This document shows positions 26,938 through 35,268 of a stretch of 64,000 bases of DNA, piece after piece. Position 1 is the first letter of the stretch. Each line of letters opens with the position of its first letter. The DNA is from an uncultured Duncaniella sp. GTDB lineage: Bacteria > Bacteroidota > Bacteroidia > Bacteroidales > Muribaculaceae. The stretch lies in the NCBI GenBank assembly GCA_910577255.1, contig CAJTMH010000006.1, positions 1 through 64,000 on the forward strand, written 5' to 3'. The notes under the pieces are model-generated. The model had not been told where the DNA came from. It saw only the letters and a program-made list of their open reading frames with translations, and made no database searches. The position numbers and the translations under genes are program-made.

Positions 26938-26945
26938 CAAAAATA
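26938..26945 (-). promoter_or_regulatory. -7 box of the CDF transporter gene
   Basis: On the minus strand TATTTTTG (26945 to 26938) fits TAnnTTTG and lies 27 bases before the start codon. The -33 element is not clear. Confidence 0.5.
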
Positions 26946-27159
26946 CAACAAATTTCATCTTGAAAGTATGTGTGTTGTACCAAATAAGGCTACAAAACCG
27001 AAATTTTAACAGATTTTATTGCTTATGTCAGGGGTAAAAGTCATATCTTTAGGAAAGTTTTTAAACAAACGCATAATAGTATCCAATCCGTATACAAAAG
27101 TTCTGTAGGTCAATACGTTGTGGCGGATTAGCAAAAGAATTTGGAAGGAGGAGTGAGAA

Positions 27160-27765
27160 ATGATAGACTTTGAATCAATACTGTTTAACATCGACATCAG
27201 TTCGGGGCGCATTCCGCGCTGTGGTTCGCTGCTTGTGGCCGAACCATTTTTAAGAGAGCAGTATTTCCATCATGCGGTGATATGCCTGGTGGACTATGAA
27301 TCTCGCGGAAGCGCGATGGGTATAGTGCTTAACAATCAGACGAGTTACACGCTGCAGGATCTGCTTCCGGCGGTGACAAAGAAGACTCCGATACCTATAT
27401 TTTGCGGAGGTCCGATGTCGTGTGACCGGTTGTACTTCATGCACACGTTGGGTGACCTTATCCCTGACTCGCGTCCTGTGACAGATGAGCTTTGGATAGG
27501 TGGGGATTTTGACGCGATGGTGTCGCTGGTCAACGACGGTTATGCCTCGGAGGGGAACATAAGGTTTTTCCTCGGGTACAGCGGCTGGGACACAGGACAG
27601 CTCGATGAGGAGCTGCTTAAGAATGTGTGGGCCGTGACTGACATACCTGATATGAGTAAGCTGATGGTCGGCGCTGAGGATGCCTATTGGCATAATATAG
27701 TGCGCGAGATGGGGAGCCGATTCAAGGGGTGGAGGTATCATCCGAGGAATCCGCACTCCAATTGA
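27160..27765 (+). CDS. YqgE/AlgH family protein
   Basis: A 201-residue cytoplasmic protein of the YqgE/AlgH family, whose biochemical role is still unclear. Family marks are RIPRCGSLLVAEPFL near the start, FHHAVICLVDY, GSAMGIVLNN, FCGGPM and FFLGYSGWDTGQLDEEL, which cover the whole domain. Length is typical. A strong purine-rich ribosome binding site (GGAAGGAGGAG at 27141-27151) precedes ATG at 27160 and fixes the start. The upstream 248-base gap has only an imperfect -7-like sequence (TATCTTTA). The gene may be read through into rpsP, but rpsP has its own promoter. Confidence 0.9.
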   Translation: MIDFESILFNIDISSGRIPRCGSLLVAEPFLREQYFHHAVICLVDYESRGSAMGIVLNNQTSYTLQDLLPAVTKKTPIPIFCGGPMSCDRLYFMHTLGDLIPDSRPVTDELWIGGDFDAMVSLVNDGYASEGNIRFFLGYSGWDTGQLDEELLKNVWAVTDIPDMSKLMVGAEDAYWHNIVREMGSRFKGWRYHPRNPHSN

Positions 27766-27829
27766 TGATCAGACCGGGGTTAAATATTGTTAAAATGATG
27801 CTTGGCTCGCAGGATGCGTTGTGTGCGAG

Positions 27830-27860
27830 TTGGCTGTGATGAAGAAAATCAGTAACTTTG
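27830..27860 (+). promoter_or_regulatory. Promoter of rpsP
   Basis: TTG at 27830-27832, a 20-base spacer and TAACTTTG at 27853-27860 followed by CACC form a full-consensus Bacteroidetes promoter 35 bases before rpsP. Confidence 0.8.
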
Positions 27861-27894
27861 CACCCGAATTTAATCAAATACAAATCACAAATTA

Positions 27895-28434
27895 ATGGCA
27901 ACAAAAATCAGACTGCAACGTCATGGTCGTAAGAACTATGCGTTCTATCCTATTGTTATCGCCGATAGCAGGGCACCACGAGATGGTAAATTTATTGAAA
28001 GGATAGGTTCTTATAATCCGAACACTAATCCTGCTACAGTAACTTTGAACTTCGAGCGTGCTTTGTATTGGGTTAACGTTGGTGTTGAACCCACCGACAC
28101 TGTCCGCACTATCCTCTCAAATGAAGGTGTCCTCATGATGAAGCACCTCCAGGGTGGTGTAAAGAAAGGTGCTTTTGACGAAGCTGAAGCACAGCGTCGT
28201 TTCGATGCTTGGAAAGCTAAAAAGCAGCAATCAATCGACAAGCTCCGTGCCTCTATGGCCGACAAGAAAGAACTTGATGCCAAGGCTCGTTTCGAGGCTG
28301 AAGTAGCCAAGAATCAGGCAAAGGCAGAAGCTGTGGCTAAGAAGAAAGCTGAGGCAGCCGCTGCCGCAGCAGAAGCTGAAGCCGCTGCTGCTCCCGCTGA
28401 GGAAGCTGCTCCTGCTGAAGAAGCTGCAGAATAA
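27895..28434 (+). CDS. rpsP: 30S ribosomal protein S16 with a long Ala/Glu-rich tail
   Basis: Structural protein of the small ribosomal subunit, needed for 30S assembly. The S16 core (about 1-85) is clear from MATKIRLQRHGRKNYAFYPI, ADSRAPRDGKFIERIGSYNPN and the C-terminal PTDTVRTILSNEGV. Bacterial S16 is usually 80-100 residues; here it is 179. The extra 90 residues are a charged helix (KKQQSIDKLRASMADKKELD) passing into a low-complexity Ala/Glu/Pro tail. Such tails occur in Bacteroidetes S16 but their role is unknown. Codon use is biased as expected of a highly expressed gene. A consensus promoter and a strong terminator make it a single-gene transcript. Confidence 0.96.
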   Translation: MATKIRLQRHGRKNYAFYPIVIADSRAPRDGKFIERIGSYNPNTNPATVTLNFERALYWVNVGVEPTDTVRTILSNEGVLMMKHLQGGVKKGAFDEAEAQRRFDAWKAKKQQSIDKLRASMADKKELDAKARFEAEVAKNQAKAEAVAKKKAEAAAAAAEAEAAAAPAEEAAPAEEAAE

Positions 28435-28456
28435 GCAACAGTTCTTTGAAAGAATT

Positions 28457-28505
28457 TTTGAGGCAACCGTCATACAAATAGCTGACGGTTGCCTCAAATT
28501 TTTTT
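28457..28505 (+). terminator. Terminator after rpsP
   Basis: A perfect 16-bp stem (28457-28472 with 28483-28498) followed by TTTTTTT. The symmetric A/T flanks mean it may also end the convergent helicase transcript. Confidence 0.92.
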
Positions 28506-28549
28506 GTCCATGCGCGGATGGGGGATGGATATGGGTGTCAGATGGATGG

Positions 28550-30601
28550 TTATTGCCGAAGTCGTTTGGCTATGGCCCGATGGTGGGAGGCGGATGCTGA
28601 GTCGTCGACTGCATCGTAGAGGTCGGCAAGGAGCGAGTGGAGGAGGCTGAGGCTCTGACGCGGACATGAAATTTCCTCCGAGAGGTCGAGAGCCAGAAGG
28701 CAACGATCCATGGCGTTGTGGATGTCGCCAATGTCGTTATATATGGTTGCCATGCGCAGGAGTGCATCGAAATTTTTGGGCTCACATTTGATGATGGCGG
28801 CAAAGTCGGCAAGGGCATGCTCGTGGTCGCCCATAGCCTGATAGGCGACGGCACGGCCGAAAAGAGCGGAACAATGGTCAGGGATGAGTGCGAGGGCTTT
28901 GTCGTAGTTGGCTATGGCCGGTATTGGCATGTCGTCCTGACGGCAGTCGTCGCCCAAAGATGTGTATTCGTCCGCCATGTCGATAAAACGCAGGCGGTCA
29001 GATTCAATCCGTGCCTGAAGCTCGTCGATTTTTTCACGCAAAGAGTCCACAATGCAGAGCTTTCGGCGGGCTAAACGCATGGCTGAATTGTCGTTGAGGA
29101 TATTGCGGCTCCGCAGGCCTTCTATGAAGGAGTCAAACGCTGCGCCGAGTTCCCCGGCATCGGCATGCCGCAGGGCTGAGTCGAAGCAACTGTCGGCATG
29201 GGCTTTTTCAAGGGCTCCGTTTATGAGTCCGGGGTCGTTGAACGAGCGGCTGAAGTTGACAATGGTGGGATTGACGAAAATGTCGCGCTCGGCTACTGTG
29301 GACTTGAGCGTCATGCCTTCGAAGCTCCGGCAGCGAGACAGGGCCACGTAGGTCTGACCTCCTGTGAAGGCTCCACGGCCCATGTCGATGATGACATTGT
29401 TGAATGTGAGTCCCTGGCTCTTGTGGACGGTGAGGGCCCATGCCAGTTTCACAGGATATTGCTCGAAGCTACCAAGCTCCTCTTCCTTAATTTTTTTAGA
29501 GGCACTGTCGTAGGTGTAGCGGATGTTGGCCCACTTTTCAGGTTGGACGGTGTGGATGTCGCCGTTTTCGAGCTTTACTTCGAGCAGATCGGCGGCCAAG
29601 GCATGTACGCGGCCGATAGAGCCGTTGACCCACCGGCGTTCGGAGTCATTTTTGATGAACACCACCTGTGCGCCTTCCTTCAGGGAGAGTTCCATGTCGG
29701 TCGGGAGTGAGTTTTCCGGGAAATCGCCTCTCACTTTTCCCATGAAGGTCACAGTGGGTTTCCGGATGGCTTTGAGGTGGGTTTCGTTGATATAGTCGAC
29801 CATATCCCTGCGTGTGGCAAGGGTCATGGTGAAGTTTTTCGTCTTGGTAGGCTTGGAATCGGGAGTTGAGGATGGCGTGCAGCGGGAATTAAGTCTTGCG
29901 ATGTCGGATGAGTCGGCATTACCCATCCTTATGCGGTCGAGAAGCTGCACGAAGTCACTGTCGGTCTGTCGGTAGACTTTGCGGAGCTCGATGGGTACAA
30001 TCTTTATGTCGGAAAAAGCCCGGGCCGAGAAGAAGTAGAAGTCGTGGTAGTAGTGTCGGAGTATGTCGCGCATGTCGGACGTGACCACAGGTTCGAGCTG
30101 GAACACATCGCCAACCAGGAGGAGCTGTTTTCCGCCGAATGGTTCACGCTGATTACCTGAATAGGTGCGCAGAATTTTGTCGATGAAGTCGATTATGTCG
30201 GCCCGTACCATTGATATCTCGTCGATAATGATCAGCTCGACTTGTTGGATGAGTTTGACGAGGTATCCGGGGTATTTCATTCGCTGCTTGATGCGGTCGC
30301 GTGTGAAATCGGAATCATCAGGTGTGATCGGCTTGAAAGGGATGCGGAAGAAGGAGTGGAGTGTAGAACCGCCGACATTGACCGCGGCAATCCCTGTGGG
30401 GGCAAGCACCACATGCTTTTTCTTGGTGTGGGTGGTGATGTAGCGTAGGAACGTGGACTTGCCTGTGCCTGCTTTGCCGGTCAGAAACACCGACTGGCGT
30501 GTGTACTGAAGCAGTTCCCAGGCTTTAAGAAACTCGGGGTTGTCAAGGTCGATGTTGTCGTCGGCCATGTTTTTCTTGGTTCGGGTCGATTTTTTTGCCA
30601 T
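28550..30601 (-). CDS. PIF1-like superfamily 1 DNA helicase with C-terminal TPR region
   Basis: A 683-residue ATP-dependent helicase. The motor (about 20-450) shows Walker A FLTGKAGTGKST, APTGIAAVNVGG, Walker B IIIDEISMV, GDVFQLEPV, and the C-terminal helicase motif LTVHKSQGLTFNNVIID with YVALSRCR. This set fits PIF1/RecD2-type 5'-3' helicases. The last 200 residues hold a coiled-coil stretch (REKIDELQARIESDR) and TPR-like helices (AIANYDKALALIPDHCSALFGRAVAYQ), suggesting protein contacts. The reading frame can be extended to 30646, but that lies inside the hairpin terminator of the neighbouring porin gene. ATG at 30601 or 30568 is therefore more likely. No nearby partner gene. Confidence 0.88.
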   Translation of the reverse strand: MAKKSTRTKKNMADDNIDLDNPEFLKAWELLQYTRQSVFLTGKAGTGKSTFLRYITTHTKKKHVVLAPTGIAAVNVGGSTLHSFFRIPFKPITPDDSDFTRDRIKQRMKYPGYLVKLIQQVELIIIDEISMVRADIIDFIDKILRTYSGNQREPFGGKQLLLVGDVFQLEPVVTSDMRDILRHYYHDFYFFSARAFSDIKIVPIELRKVYRQTDSDFVQLLDRIRMGNADSSDIARLNSRCTPSSTPDSKPTKTKNFTMTLATRRDMVDYINETHLKAIRKPTVTFMGKVRGDFPENSLPTDMELSLKEGAQVVFIKNDSERRWVNGSIGRVHALAADLLEVKLENGDIHTVQPEKWANIRYTYDSASKKIKEEELGSFEQYPVKLAWALTVHKSQGLTFNNVIIDMGRGAFTGGQTYVALSRCRSFEGMTLKSTVAERDIFVNPTIVNFSRSFNDPGLINGALEKAHADSCFDSALRHADAGELGAAFDSFIEGLRSRNILNDNSAMRLARRKLCIVDSLREKIDELQARIESDRLRFIDMADEYTSLGDDCRQDDMPIPAIANYDKALALIPDHCSALFGRAVAYQAMGDHEHALADFAAIIKCEPKNFDALLRMATIYNDIGDIHNAMDRCLLALDLSEEISCPRQSLSLLHSLLADLYDAVDDSASASHHRAIAKRLRQ

Positions 30602-30625
30602 TGCCTGTGATGATGCTTCATGTGA

Positions 30626-30672
30626 TAAAAACATCATACACTCCAATCCGGTAAAAGGTGGAGTGTATGATG
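30626..30672 (-). terminator. Terminator after the FadL-type porin gene
   Basis: A perfect 14-bp stem (30632-30645 with 30659-30672, CATCATACACTCCA) followed on the minus strand by TTTTTATC. It separates the porin transcript from the helicase gene. Confidence 0.88.
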
Positions 30673-30713
30673 ATGATGTGTATATTCAGTCCATTGCTTC
30701 GGGTCGCGATGTC

Positions 30714-32408
30714 TTAGAAACGCAATCCTACGGTGAGGACTATTGAGTTGTTGTTGTCAGAAATAGTGGCTGATGGTGCGGTGATGAATTCACCGTTGGA
30801 GTTGGTGTTGTAATTGGTGAATGCCTGATACTTGCTTTCGCGGTGACGGTGAACGTAGGCCGCATCGGCATAGAAGTTCTTGTATCGGTAACCGATACCG
30901 CAGGTGATGTACTGGGCCGACTTGTCGAGAGTGAATGACGGCTGTGTCTCGGTGTCGTCAGGGCCTGAGGTGTAGATGTAGGTTGCGTCGACATTGCTGC
31001 CGTTGGCCACATAGCCGTCCATGGCTGCAGTAGTGACAGGGGATGATTCGTAGACGTAGCCGGCACGGATGCTGAGACCAGGTGTGAGGCGGTACTCTGC
31101 GCCGAGACGCATGATGTTGGTGGCCTTGTAGTAGGTCTTGATGTCTTCAGTGACATCGGGCCATTCGTTGCCGTACTGATCCTGGACGCGCATTGACTGA
31201 GTGCCGCGATACTCGTAGTCGGCACTGATTATCGCTCTGCCTCCGATGACGCCTGCGGCACCCACCATGAGTCGCCACGGTGTGCGGCATTTCCAGTCGA
31301 AGCTGTCGTAGTAGCCCTCGTCAGTGACTGTGGAGCCATTGCCGAATTCCTTTACGTCGTCCTGGTTGTAGAGGGGCGAATTGTAGCTGAATCCCATATT
31401 GGCAATCCCTTCGTAGGAGAGGCTGTAGTAGGTGGGGGTGTGTACAGCGATACCTAAACGGAATTCGTTGATGGGTTTGATGATTACACCGGCTTTGAAG
31501 TTGAAGCCGTTACCCCAGATGTGCTTGTAGTTGCTGAGGCCGAAATCCGCGGTGTTGTCAGGTCCGGATTGCGAGATGTACTCTCCGGATTGGTCAACCA
31601 TTGGGACATTGGCACCGTCGATATTTTCCTGATAATAGGAACTTGACTTGAATTCTATGTCGGTAATGCCGAATCCGATACCCCAGAACACCACGTCCTG
31701 AATATTGCCACCGAAATTGATGGAGTATTCGTCGACATGGCCTTTCTCCTCTACGTCAAACAAGCCTGACGCGCTTGAGGTGCCGTAGTTGTAAAGTCCG
31801 TTATAACTGTTGGCTCCTGGAGCTGTGGGGTTTATGCCATAGCCGCAATACATAAGAATGCTTGACCAGGGAGCCCATGACTGCTGGTAGGGGTTGTAGG
31901 TGTCAGAAGGAAGCATTTCCTGCTGGGTAGTGCCGTTGGCAGTTGTAAAATCGGCTACGAGGTTGGTGTAGGAGGTGCCGAGAGAGCCGAGAGAGCCTTT
32001 GTAGCGACGGTCGAACGAAGCCACTCGTGAATAGCTTGCACCCCAGTTGAAGAATGGCATCACAGAGTTGGAGCCAAGGTTCACTGTGCCGACGTAGCCA
32101 AAGTTGTTGCAGTTGACGTAGGTTTTGTTCATAGTGTTGCTGAAGGATCCGGCCGTGGCTTTTGATGACATCATGTCGATGTCGAGCGTAACGGAAATAT
32201 CGCTGCTGCGATACACGCCTATGCCACCCGGGTTCTGGTTGAGGGTGGAGATGTCACCGCCAAGGGCAGTAAACGCCCCGCCCATTGACATGAAGCGGGC
32301 AGAGCCGCGCAGGTCGTTTTGCGAGATGGAATAGGCGTCCACGGCTGTCTGGCCCATCATTGCGGAAGGAATGGCAAGCAGCATCCCTGCTACGAGTGTC
32401 TTGTTCAT
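30714..32408 (-). CDS. FadL/OMPP1/TodX-family outer membrane transporter
   Basis: A 564-residue outer-membrane barrel protein. The N-terminus has a signal peptide (1-19, cut before QTAVDAYS). Then comes the family region SARFMSMGGAFTALGGDISTLNQNPGGIGVY, which forms the N-terminal hatch of FadL-type channels for hydrophobic compounds. Repeated aromatic strands and the terminal IVLTVGLRF fit a 14-strand barrel. No substrate can be deduced. It is the second gene after the Trp/Gly/Pro-rich protein (64-base gap), so the two may work together at the cell surface. A hairpin terminator follows directly. Confidence 0.88.
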   Translation of the reverse strand: MNKTLVAGMLLAIPSAMMGQTAVDAYSISQNDLRGSARFMSMGGAFTALGGDISTLNQNPGGIGVYRSSDISVTLDIDMMSSKATAGSFSNTMNKTYVNCNNFGYVGTVNLGSNSVMPFFNWGASYSRVASFDRRYKGSLGSLGTSYTNLVADFTTANGTTQQEMLPSDTYNPYQQSWAPWSSILMYCGYGINPTAPGANSYNGLYNYGTSSASGLFDVEEKGHVDEYSINFGGNIQDVVFWGIGFGITDIEFKSSSYYQENIDGANVPMVDQSGEYISQSGPDNTADFGLSNYKHIWGNGFNFKAGVIIKPINEFRLGIAVHTPTYYSLSYEGIANMGFSYNSPLYNQDDVKEFGNGSTVTDEGYYDSFDWKCRTPWRLMVGAAGVIGGRAIISADYEYRGTQSMRVQDQYGNEWPDVTEDIKTYYKATNIMRLGAEYRLTPGLSIRAGYVYESSPVTTAAMDGYVANGSNVDATYIYTSGPDDTETQPSFTLDKSAQYITCGIGYRYKNFYADAAYVHRHRESKYQAFTNYNTNSNGEFITAPSATISDNNNSIVLTVGLRF

Positions 32409-32472
32409 ACGTTTAGAGTTGAAGTTTGTGAGACTTGCTTGAGTAAATTAAAATAGGAAATAATAAGGATTA

Positions 32473-33633
32473 TCAGTGTCGGCCACGGCCACCGCCTGAT
32501 GAGCGGCCACCTCCGCCGAAGCCTCCCGAACGACTGCCGCCACCGAAGCTTCCGGTGCCATAACTGCCTGTGCGGCCTCCGTTCTGGGTTGAACGGTTGT
32601 AATTATAGTTGTTATTGTTGTTCGTGTTGTTGTTGCGGTAATTGTTATTTGTGGTGGTTCCGTTGTGACGGTTGGTCGTAGTCGGGGTAGAGGAGTTGCG
32701 TACAGTGGTGTTGTTCTGATGACGACCTCCTGACACATTGGTAGAGGGGGTGTTGGTATAGACAGGACGATTTGTCATGTTTAAGCCATTGCCGGTTGTG
32801 CCCTGATGACGACCTCCGTTGACGTAGCCCGGACGGGTGGATATGCCCCCGTTGTTGCCTGCAAAGTGGTTGTTGGATGGACGGTAGCCATTGACGCCCG
32901 GGTGGCGAGGATTGGAAGGACGTCCTCCTCCTCCCCAGCCCCATGACGGTCCCCAGCCGGGATTCCAACCCCATGACGGTCCCCAAGCAGGTCCCCAACC
33001 CCATGATGGACCCCATGCCCAAGCAGGACCCCAACCGGGACCCCAGTTCCATGCCCAGTATGGGTCGTACCAGGAGTTCCAATACCAGCCCGAGTTCCAA
33101 CGCCAGTAGTTGTTATAGTAGTATGGTGAAGACCATGCGATTGATGGGTAGAAGTAGTCGTAGCCCCAGTAGGATGATGGGGTGTTGACGTAGACGTTGA
33201 CAGTCTCCGGCTCCATGTAATAGATGTTGGCGAGTTCTTCGTCGCCTGAGCCGCTTACGATCTGAGGATTGTAGAACTGCTCGATGCGTCGGGTGTACTG
33301 GAAGTCGGTCGATGTGGTGTCGGACGATAATGAGTCGGTGGCGAATACTCCACGGCGGTTGTATTCGTCGACGCTGATGTTGCGTGTTCCGTTGACAGTA
33401 TAGTTGTCGGCGGAAGGATAGTCGGCCACTACGACTGTGGCGGTGCCGTTGCCGTAGGTGGCTGCGTTGTAGTAGTTGGAGTTATTGGTGGTCTGTTTTT
33501 TCTGTGTGGACTCCTTCTTGGTGGCTTTTGAGGCATTGTAGTAGATGTCATCGTCATAGTATGACTGTGCCGATGCCACTGTGATGGAAGCTAAGAGCCC
33601 TGTCAGAAAAATGGAAAATCGTTTGAGCTTCAT
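32473..33633 (-). CDS. Secreted low-complexity Trp/Gly/Pro-, Asn- and Gly-rich protein
   Basis: Unrecognised exported protein of 386 residues. A signal peptide (1-23, cut after SAQ) leads to an ordinary segment (about 24-165). Next is a Tyr/Trp-rich stretch, then tandem copies of units such as WGPGWGPAWAW, WGPSWGWGPAWG and WNPGWGPSWGWGGGG (about 195-240). After that come an Asn/Thr-rich tract and a Gly/Arg/Ser-rich end. The DNA of the Trp block has matching short repeats (32935-33060). The composition suggests an adhesive, structural or condensate-forming surface protein. A start at 33696 is possible but lacks a signal peptide, so 33633 is chosen. It is the first gene of a pair with the FadL-type porin and has a consensus promoter 105 bases upstream. 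Confidence 0.7.
   Translation of the reverse strand: MKLKRFSIFLTGLLASITVASAQSYYDDDIYYNASKATKKESTQKKQTTNNSNYYNAATYGNGTATVVVADYPSADNYTVNGTRNISVDEYNRRGVFATDSLSSDTTSTDFQYTRRIEQFYNPQIVSGSGDEELANIYYMEPETVNVYVNTPSSYWGYDYFYPSIAWSSPYYYNNYWRWNSGWYWNSWYDPYWAWNWGPGWGPAWAWGPSWGWGPAWGPSWGWNPGWGPSWGWGGGGRPSNPRHPGVNGYRPSNNHFAGNNGGISTRPGYVNGGRHQGTTGNGLNMTNRPVYTNTPSTNVSGGRHQNNTTVRNSSTPTTTNRHNGTTTNNNYRNNNTNNNNNYNYNRSTQNGGRTGSYGTGSFGGGSRSGGFGGGGRSSGGGRGRH
32935..33060 (-). repeat. In-frame tandem repeats coding Trp-Gly-Pro units
   Basis: Within the secreted low-complexity gene, blocks such as CCCCATGACGGTCCCCA recur several times with small changes. They code the WGPSWG-type units. The repeat length varies in multiples of three, so the copy number could change without breaking the frame. 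Confidence 0.75.
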
Positions 33634-33737
33634 GTCGTGCTGTTTATGAGATGAGAGTTGCGTTGTTGCTTTAAGATTTAGACAAGCAAGTGGCATGAAA
33701 GTTTAATCCACCTGACTCTTCTATACCTATTATAACA

Positions 33738-33767
33738 CAAAAATACTACTTTTATCCTTATAAACAA
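33738..33767 (-). promoter_or_regulatory. Promoter of the low-complexity protein and porin genes
   Basis: On the minus strand TATTTTTG (33745 to 33738) has TTG (33767 to 33765) exactly 19 bases upstream. It leaves a leader of about 100 bases before ATG at 33633. Confidence 0.7.
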
Positions 33768-33773
33768 ATAAAT

Positions 33774-33812
33774 AAGGTGGAAAAAAGTGTATTGCCACTG
33801 TTTTTCCACCTT
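33774..33812 (-). terminator. Terminator after the flavodiiron protein gene
   Basis: AAGGTGGAAAAA (33774-33785) pairs with TTTTTCCACCTT (33801-33812). On the minus strand the stem is followed by TATTTATTTG. It stands between the flavodiiron stop at 33846 and the next promoter. Confidence 0.7.
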
Positions 33813-33845
33813 TGTTTTCAGGACTTTCGGCCGGATTTGGCAGGC

Positions 33846-35033
33846 TTATCCGAGAGCAGCCACCAACTCGGCGGCAAGGGAGTCGATGACAGGGGAGACC
33901 TCCTCTTTGCGTGCCTGTTTCATCTCGGGGGCAGGTGCTATGAGGGTGACCGGTTTGCCTTCGAACATGGCCTTGAGTTTTTTCACTGACTGTGCTCCCC
34001 ATGAGTACGAGCCGGCCACTCCGATGACGCGGTTCTTGATGCCTCGTGCCAAGAGTGCGGTGGCGAGTGAGGCCACAGGCGGGAATATCTCGCCATTGTA
34101 GGTCGGTGAGATGACCACGAGCCCTTTGAGACGCATTATGTCGGCCAGGACGCGGCTCTGAGGTGCATGGCTGAGGTCGTGGATGCGGATGTCCTTAATG
34201 CCGGCTTCGGCAAGACGTGAGCCGATTTCTTCGGCTATTGCGGCAGTGGTGCCGTACATTGAGCCATAAGCAATCACCACGCCACGGTCTCCTTCCCATT
34301 TTGCCATGCGGGCATAGAGGCGCGCTATCTGTTCGCGCTGTTCGTTCCATACCGGTCCGTGGGTGGTGCAGATGTAGTCGACGGTGAGGCCGGCTATTTT
34401 TGCGAATGCTTTCTCGACAAACTGGCCATATTTTGCTACGATGCAGGAGTAGTAGCGGTAGGCTTCGGGGAAGTAGAGCGAGGTGTCCATCTGACGGTCG
34501 ATGACGGCTCCGTTGAGGGCGCCGAAGCAGCCGAGCGCGTCGCCGGTGAAGAGCACATGTTCCTCGACGGCGTAGGTGAACATTGTCTCGGGCCAGTGGA
34601 GCATGGGGGTGAGGATGAATTTGAGGTGGAGGTCGCCCAAGTCAAGTGTGTCGCCCTCTTTCACCTCCACGGTGCCTGTGTTGATGCCGTAGAAACCGTT
34701 GAGCATGTCGAGGGTTTTGGCATTGCCTACAATTTTAAGATCGGGGAACCGGCTTTTCAACGTCGGGATGGCACCGCTGTGGTCGGGCTCCATGTGGTTG
34801 ATGACAAGATAGTCGGGGGTTGTGCCTTCGAGTATGTCGGCAAGGTGGCCGATGAATTCGGCTGTGTGGTGGAGGTCGCTTCCGTCGATGATGGCAGATG
34901 CTTTCGAACCACGTACCACGTAACTGTTGTAGCTGACGCCGTAGGGGAGTTCCCACAGGCCTTCGAAGCGACCGGTAGTGCGGTCATTGACACCGCAGTA
35001 GGTCACACGGTCAGTTATTCTATTTATATTCAT
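33846..35033 (-). CDS. Flavodiiron protein (A-type flavoprotein, FprA family)
   Basis: Reduces O2 to water, or NO to N2O, with electrons from a rubredoxin or reductase, protecting anaerobes. The 395-residue cytoplasmic protein has the metallo-beta-lactamase-like diiron domain (about 1-245). The ligands are visible in NHMEPDHSGA (HxExDH), LHWPETM (His), FTGDALG (Asp) and TTHGP (His). A flavodoxin domain follows (about 250-393), with the FMN loop AYGSMYGTT and SPTYNGE. No fused rubredoxin or NADH domain is present, so electrons must come from a partner encoded elsewhere. It is monocistronic. No convincing standard promoter is visible just upstream. Confidence 0.93.
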   Translation of the reverse strand: MNINRITDRVTYCGVNDRTTGRFEGLWELPYGVSYNSYVVRGSKASAIIDGSDLHHTAEFIGHLADILEGTTPDYLVINHMEPDHSGAIPTLKSRFPDLKIVGNAKTLDMLNGFYGINTGTVEVKEGDTLDLGDLHLKFILTPMLHWPETMFTYAVEEHVLFTGDALGCFGALNGAVIDRQMDTSLYFPEAYRYYSCIVAKYGQFVEKAFAKIAGLTVDYICTTHGPVWNEQREQIARLYARMAKWEGDRGVVIAYGSMYGTTAAIAEEIGSRLAEAGIKDIRIHDLSHAPQSRVLADIMRLKGLVVISPTYNGEIFPPVASLATALLARGIKNRVIGVAGSYSWGAQSVKKLKAMFEGKPVTLIAPAPEMKQARKEEVSPVIDSLAAELVAALG

Positions 35034-35268
35034 GTCGGTAATCGAAAAGTTGAAAAGTGGTTTTAAGGATAAACTATATGATACCTAATGTAAAACAGAT
35101 TAAGGGGCGAATATATTTTATGAGGAGTGATTTTTTTAGTCAGGGATGTGGTTGAAATCAACGCAAAACCAACGCACCCTGGTGCCGTGGATGTGGAACA
35201 GAGAGGTGTCAGTCCACTTTTTCCGGAGGCAGCGGGGAGCGTTGGCTTTTATGCCCGGAGGGGGCAAA
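35034..35268. other. Intergenic stretch without a supported gene
   Basis: 235 bases between the flavodiiron start and the ABC permease stop. Short frames on both strands lack start signals and similarity. A small hairpin (TGCCC/GGGCA near 35249-35268) could contribute to ending the ABC transcript, but there is no T tract. Confidence 0.4.

Noticed and set aside
30602..30646. Longer helicase start at 30646
   Set aside because: It lies in the hairpin terminator of the porin gene; later ATGs at 30601 or 30568 are more plausible.
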